From Combretum micranthum (taxonomy: Eukaryota > Streptophyta > Magnoliopsida > Myrtales > Combretaceae), in assembly GCA_024138025.1 (NCBI GenBank), contig JAMXBD010001396.1, forward strand, positions 1-64,000: a stretch of DNA of 64,000 bases, written 5' to 3'. The notes beneath the pieces were generated by a model that was not told where the DNA came from, made no database searches, and worked only from the letters and a program-made list of their open reading frames with translations. A program made the translations under genes and the position numbers. Position 1 is the first letter of the stretch. Every line of letters begins with the position of its first letter. This document shows, in pieces, positions 60,001 through 64,000 of the stretch.

Positions 60001-60571
60001 ATAAAATAACTCGTTTATTTGCAGTTTTAAAATATGATGACGTTAAACCAGAAAACTAGATATATAAAATGAGTAATATAAAATTAAATAGATGAATGAA
60101 AATGATTAATTAAATATTGCATTATAATCTTAGACACGCGTCACAGAAACTATTTTTTATTTTAATTATATGTTATATATTATATATAACTCATGAGAAA
60201 TAGCCTGATTTTCAATCCTAAAATAAAAGTTTAAGTTTGGTCTATTGATAAATGGTTTTATTTCAAACTCAAATTTGAAGTTAAATTGTTTACAAATTAA
60301 AATCATTTAAGTCAAGTAAGCCAAATTCGAATGTATTACAAACAATTTCGCTTATATACACATTTTTATTGAATACCCGCAATATATTATTTATTTATCG
60401 CAACACCAACACTTAGATATTAGGATCTATTTGGGTCAAATCATAACCTACTATGTCGACTTTTTTTTTTTCACATACTTTACCATACATACTACTTTTT
60501 TGACCTATCATATTTACCACTTTTAAAATAAACCTACCACTTCATCCAATGATGTATCTTAAGTCTTTTTT
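57023..60571. other. AT-rich intergenic DNA with simple repeats
   Basis: No gene. (AT)n lies at 57730-57748. A (GC)n(AC)n run at 58379-58397 falls inside a chance 130-codon frame (58283-58675). 59830-60310 carries strings such as 'actcgagccaaactt' and 'ggctcattcgataaat' related in style to the MITE at 31610-32192, but ends were not found. Confidence 0.35.
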
Positions 60572-61373
60572 AGAAGTCATCTGTCCTCAAACTTGGTGAC
60601 TTCTAGATAGAGGTGTGCAAAAAAAACCGAATATTTAGGATAACCGAACCGCAATCGAGAAACTAATCCGAAAAAAAGGTTAGCCGATCCATTGGTTTCA
60701 GTTTAGGATTAGTATTTTTATTTTTTTTTTGTTTTCGGTTTCGGTTTCGGTTTTTAGATTCAAGAAATCGATGGATTCGGTTAACCGATCCATAATTATA
60801 AATATGTATAATTTATAATATACTCATATAATTATTGTTTTAGTTTTATCAATATGAATTATGTTAAAACGAATGATTCAGATAAAAAGAAACAAATGTA
60901 TATATGTTTAAAAATTGGAATGGTGGTGTTTGATTGAGATTTTGTATTGAGCTCAATTGATCAAGGTTGATAAAAACACATGAGTAAAAGGCTATTATGA
61001 TGATTATTTTGATGACACCAATATATATTAATAACTATTTTACATGTCTTACATTCTTAATTTATAGTTTTTAATATAATTATACAAAAAATACTCTAAT
61101 TTTTTACTGACATATTGAAAAATATGATTAACTGCAAAATTTGCACAACCATTATGTTGAACGGTTAAAAACCAAAAATCGAAAAAATAAACTGAAAAAA
61201 ATAGTTAACTATTAAACGGTTAACCGTTCATAATGGATCAGTTTAGGATCAGAATATTGAAAATCCAATTATTACGGTTAGATAAAAAAATAGGAACATA
61301 AACCTGTTAATCGAACCGTGAACATCTCTACTTCTAGAAGTCATCTGTGCCCAAACTTGGTGCTGCTTCTAGA
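60572..61373. repeat. Tandem duplication (36-38 bp) split by a hAT-like insertion
   Basis: 'agaagtcatctgtcctcaaa'-type sequence at 60572-60607 recurs at 61336-61373 with small changes (gtcc to gtgc, gac to gctg). Both copies end in cttctaga, the target of the insertion between them. Confidence 0.85.
60608..61330. mobile_element. Non-autonomous hAT-like element, 723 bp, with 8-bp TSD
   Basis: The ends TAGAGGTGTGCA and (complement of right) TAGAGATGTTCA match at 10 of 12 positions, the widespread plant hAT terminal type. CTTCTAGA at 60600-60607 and 61331-61338 is a perfect 8-bp duplication. Inside, both ends are rich in AACCG/CGGTT words, including 'ttcggtttcggtttcggttt' near 60735-60760. There is no transposase frame. 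It shares the subterminal-motif style with the GC-rich element at 29596-30244. Confidence 0.88.
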
Positions 61374-61676
61374 ATAGTAGACTTATGGAATGTAAATACA
61401 CTGACCATCCGAAGGACCACAACAAAACAACTTCTCAGTTACCTAAGCGGAGAAGCCTTAACTACACGCGCTGATCCACGAGCGTTGCCGGCTCAATTAT
61501 CACACCACACTCCAGAATGCTTGTGTTATTTTAACGTAGTATAATTTCGGCGTCTTCCATTCTCTCCAGATATGATTGCTGATGCAAGCCCCTTTCACCA
61601 AATGCAAACTAAATGAATCCCAAATTCAAATGAAATTAATTAACTAATACCCTCTTAACTTATACGTGCCATTACG

Positions 61677-61738
61677 CTATATATAGGTTTCCAATGCAAA
61701 ATGAGTAGATAAGAATTTATAGGAATTTCGTATAAATA
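61677..61738 (+). promoter_or_regulatory. Candidate core promoter of the S40-like gene
   Basis: Two TATA-like sites precede the gene: CTATATATAG at 61677-61686 and TATAAATA at 61731-61738, 75 bases before the ATG. The second would put transcription start near 61765 and give a leader of about 50 bases. No experiment supports either choice. Confidence 0.45.
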
Positions 61739-61812
61739 CTATATTTAAATTGATTCCTTAATTGGGTCACCGGGAAAAAGGCCTCTAGAGTCGTCGGGGT
61801 TGAACTTCCGAC

Positions 61813-62459
61813 ATGGTCAAAGGCCGGAAACTGACAATCAGCAAAAGTGAACGATACCTGGGGAGCTATAGCTATGGAGATAATTATAGAGGCAATGGAG
61901 AGAACGTGGCGGACTTCGTCGAGGACGATGTCTGGTCCGCGGTCGAGGTCGAGGGTGCGTCCAACGCCACCGACAGCAGCCGTTCATCTGGCGCGTGGAG
62001 CCCGTCCAGCCCCTCCGTGGATCACAATCGCAGTGTTTCGATAGCGATCCACCGGCAGGTCCCGAGGGGACACGGTCACCATGCTGGGGGTCTATCCGCC
62101 GCGTTTGAGGATTCTGGAGTGACGACGTCATCGAGGATCGTGCACCAGCTGCCTGGGAACGACCACGTGTCATCGCCACGTGGCGGTCGCCAGTTGGCGT
62201 CGTCAGCACCAGTTAATGTGCCTGATTGGAGCAAGATATATCGAGTCGATTCGGTTGAGTCGCTGCACGATTCGGATGATGGGCTGGAGGATCGGGATGG
62301 TCCGATGATTCCCCACATGAGTATCTAGCGCGTGAGTATGCACGCAGCCGGAAAGCGGCCGCTACGTCGGTTTTTGAAGGTGTGGGCCGCACGCTCAAAG
62401 GTCGTGATATGTGGCGTATGCGCGATGCCGTTTGGAGCCAAACCGGTTTTGATGGATGA
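61813..62459 (+). CDS. S40-like senescence regulator family protein (DUF584), single-base frameshift
   Basis: Plant S40 family proteins are small nuclear-type regulators linked to leaf senescence and stress; the direct biochemical role is not settled. The start [19 protein letters not shown] matches the family's N-terminal 'RK.....ERLLG.YSY' block, with no nearby in-frame upstream ATG. The middle is Ser/Gly/Arg-rich and low in conservation. Residues 136-157 give VPDWSKI and [14 protein letters not shown], the family signature. After Pro-167 the frame runs into TAG at 62326-62328 (171 residues). The +1 frame from 62316 to TGA at 62457-62459 encodes 47 residues with [26 protein letters not shown] and [10 protein letters not shown], the highly conserved C-terminus. 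The CCCC run at 62311-62314 appears one C short; with five the protein would be about 215 residues, a normal family length. So it is either a sequencing error or a very recent pseudogene. No intron is seen. GC content is far above the flanks. Confidence 0.93.
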
Positions 62460-62906
62460 TAACTTTGTTGAACCGATCCGATCAGATGGTTTTCTCGAAT
62501 CGGTTCAGATGAGCAATTAAATTCGCATATTAAATGATGAACGATAATTATTGATAGAAAATTTAGAATTTTTTTTTTAATTTAATCAGTTTTCTTTTTG
62601 GCTTAATATGGGCAATCACTAATTGAGTGGGCTCGGTTTAAAGGAGTTCAAACTCAGGAAAGAGTGATCTTAAACATAATTGTTTGTTTTCTTGTCATGA
62701 GTTAAAGCAGATGAAATTAAGATAAGAAATCGGTCCACTACTTCGAATGGAATATGGATCAATTTTGATCATTTTACCCTTACTATCCGTAAATGTGTCA
62801 CCTATCCTATTTTAGTATTTAAAATAGTAATTGATTAAATAAGTAAATTATATATGCGATTGTTTAAAAAATAATGATTTTATTGAAATGATAATTATAA
62901 ATTATC

Positions 62907-62909
<3 letters not shown>

Positions 62910-62939
<30 letters not shown>

Positions 62940-62940
62940 T
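62910..62940. repeat. (ATGT)n microsatellite
   Basis: About seven to eight uninterrupted ATGT units. A potential polymorphic marker close to the S40-like gene. Confidence 0.95.
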
Positions 62941-63090
62941 TTCTAGAATATTGTCCCATAATTTTCTTACCAAATGACTTATCCTAATCCACTTCTCAAA
63001 TCAGACTCAACTAATGTTTTTTATCATAACATTTATTCTTTTTATGTATTTATTACATTATACTTTTAGAAGACATTATCACTTAAAGTG

Positions 63091-63288
63091 TGGTTTATTG
63101 GAATGAAATCAGTATTCCACTTCTATTGTCGTAGAATAACTATCATTATTTGATTTGTAAAAAATTGTACAATAAGAAACGTTTATTGGAATGAAATCTG
63201 TATTCCTTCCATTCACTAAAGGAATGACCATTAGTAACAAAAAATATATATTCATTTCCAACTTTATTTCTTTCTAATGAATCAAACA
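63091..63288. mobile_element. MITE copy, 'TTTGGTT-GGAATG' family (2)
   Basis: Left 'tggtttattggaatgaaatcagtattcc' and right '..ctttctaatgaatcaaac' correspond to the copy at 33967-34219. An internal repeat of 'gtttattggaatgaaatc.gtattcc' at 63093-63118 and 63181-63206 suggests a partial tandem duplication or a second insertion of the same family. Confidence 0.6.
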
Positions 63289-63856
63289 TAACTTTAATAT
63301 TATATGCGTGTGTGCGTATATATGTATATAGGTCTTTTGATTAAGGATCTTAATTATACTTAGAAAGAAGAGTAGATGGTTATAGCTAGGGTCTTTTGTT
63401 TCAAAAACAAATATAAATAAATAATAAATAATAATATTTTTACTTATAAATAAATTAAATAAATCTATTTATAAGATATAATTGCATATCATGTCACACA
63501 ATGCAATGGACCTCGTTCTATAAGAATCAAGATGGATGGTATTATTTACTCAGTTAATCATGGGAGTGGATTGAATTATTGCCATAAGATAATGGCGGCC
63601 CAATCCATCATTTACATGGTCCACGTGAACAACGATGTTAAAGTTAATTTATCCCAACGAGGAGATGAAAATGTTCCTGGTATAAAATATTAATAAAGTA
63701 CGGTAGTACATATACGCTCATAATGTGTGTATAAATATAATAATATAATAAAATTCAGTACACACAATAATTATTGAATTAAACATAAGCACGTTTAATA
63801 ATTCAAAGAAAAACAAAAAATATGCATAAAAATATTAAAAACAGTTCCAAAAAAGA

Positions 63857-63882
63857 ATATATATATATATATATATATATAT
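63857..63882. repeat. (AT)n microsatellite
   Basis: An uninterrupted AT run of about 13 units. Confidence 0.95.
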
Positions 63883-64000
63883 TCAACTGCGATAGAACAT
63901 CATAGATGTATACTTTTTTAATATTGTTGCTAAATTGCATAAAAAAATGCTAACTATATATTAGATTTGTCTCATTTAAAATGTCGTTTCATACATACTA

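Larger units (their letters stand above)
62460..64000. other. 3' flank and intergenic DNA
   Basis: No second gene. AT-rich sequence, with (ATGT)n at 62910-62940, a MITE at 63091-63288 and (AT)n at 63857-63882. No convincing polyadenylation signal is singled out after 62459. Confidence 0.4.

Noticed and set aside
61838..62398. Minus-strand and alternate-frame readings within the S40-like gene
   Set aside because: They are shadows of a GC-rich coding region. Only the 61813 frame (and its +1 continuation) carries family motifs.

Overview
The window looks like AT-rich nuclear DNA of a dicot-type land plant. The only host gene I can support belongs to the land-plant S40/DUF584 family. Everything else recognisable is plant transposable-element (TE) debris: Ty1/copia, Ty3/gypsy including a Tat-like lineage, an L1-type LINE, hAT-type non-autonomous elements, MITEs, and a remnant resembling a CACTA (En/Spm) transposase. 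There are no bacterial-style operons, rRNA, tRNA or CRISPR arrays. The species cannot be named from the sequence.

Layout. 1-4.5 kb: unassigned AT-rich DNA with a decayed stretch resembling Ptta/En/Spm plant transposase (2460-2990). 4.5-7.1 kb: non-coding LTR-like sequence, related to a 3.3-kb solo LTR at 12252-15585. 7.6-9 kb: a tandem duplication, then two clusters of short palindromes flanking an AT-rich core. 9.97-11.1 kb: two copies of one MITE family in opposite orientation. 11.3-18.6 kb: a minus-strand copia body (gag, protease, integrase, RT, RNase H) interrupted inside RT by the solo LTR, with an imperfect 5-bp target duplication. 19-29.6 kb: retrotransposon leader-like and repeat DNA, including an 877-bp hAT-like element with an 8-bp target duplication, inserted between units of a 192-bp-period tandem repeat. 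29596-30244: a GC-rich hAT-like element with a guanine-run array. 31-34.4 kb: further MITE-like copies. 34.4-39.95 kb: LTR-like sequence. 40-43.9 kb: a decayed L1-type LINE.

44746-57022 holds the best-resolved structure. A Ty3/gypsy element has two ~390-bp LTRs, a primer binding site, a polypurine tract and a perfect AGATT target duplication. A second, Tat-like gypsy element (47208 to about 54164) is inserted at its protease-RT linker. The inner element has lost gag, protease and RT: its truncated 5' LTR runs straight into the RNase H and integrase region. It also carries a 51-bp minisatellite upstream of its 3' LTR.

60608-61330 is another hAT-like element with an 8-bp target duplication. 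It lies about 0.5 kb upstream of the single host gene, an S40-like senescence-regulator family gene (61813-62459). That gene is intact in sequence except for a one-base deficit in a C run at 62311-62314, which shifts the conserved C-terminus out of frame. Downstream to 64000 is AT-rich intergenic DNA with a MITE and microsatellites.

I found no convincing novel multi-gene system. The interest lies in the S40 frameshift, the datable nesting of elements, a palindrome-cluster element and a possible G-quadruplex array inside a MITE.
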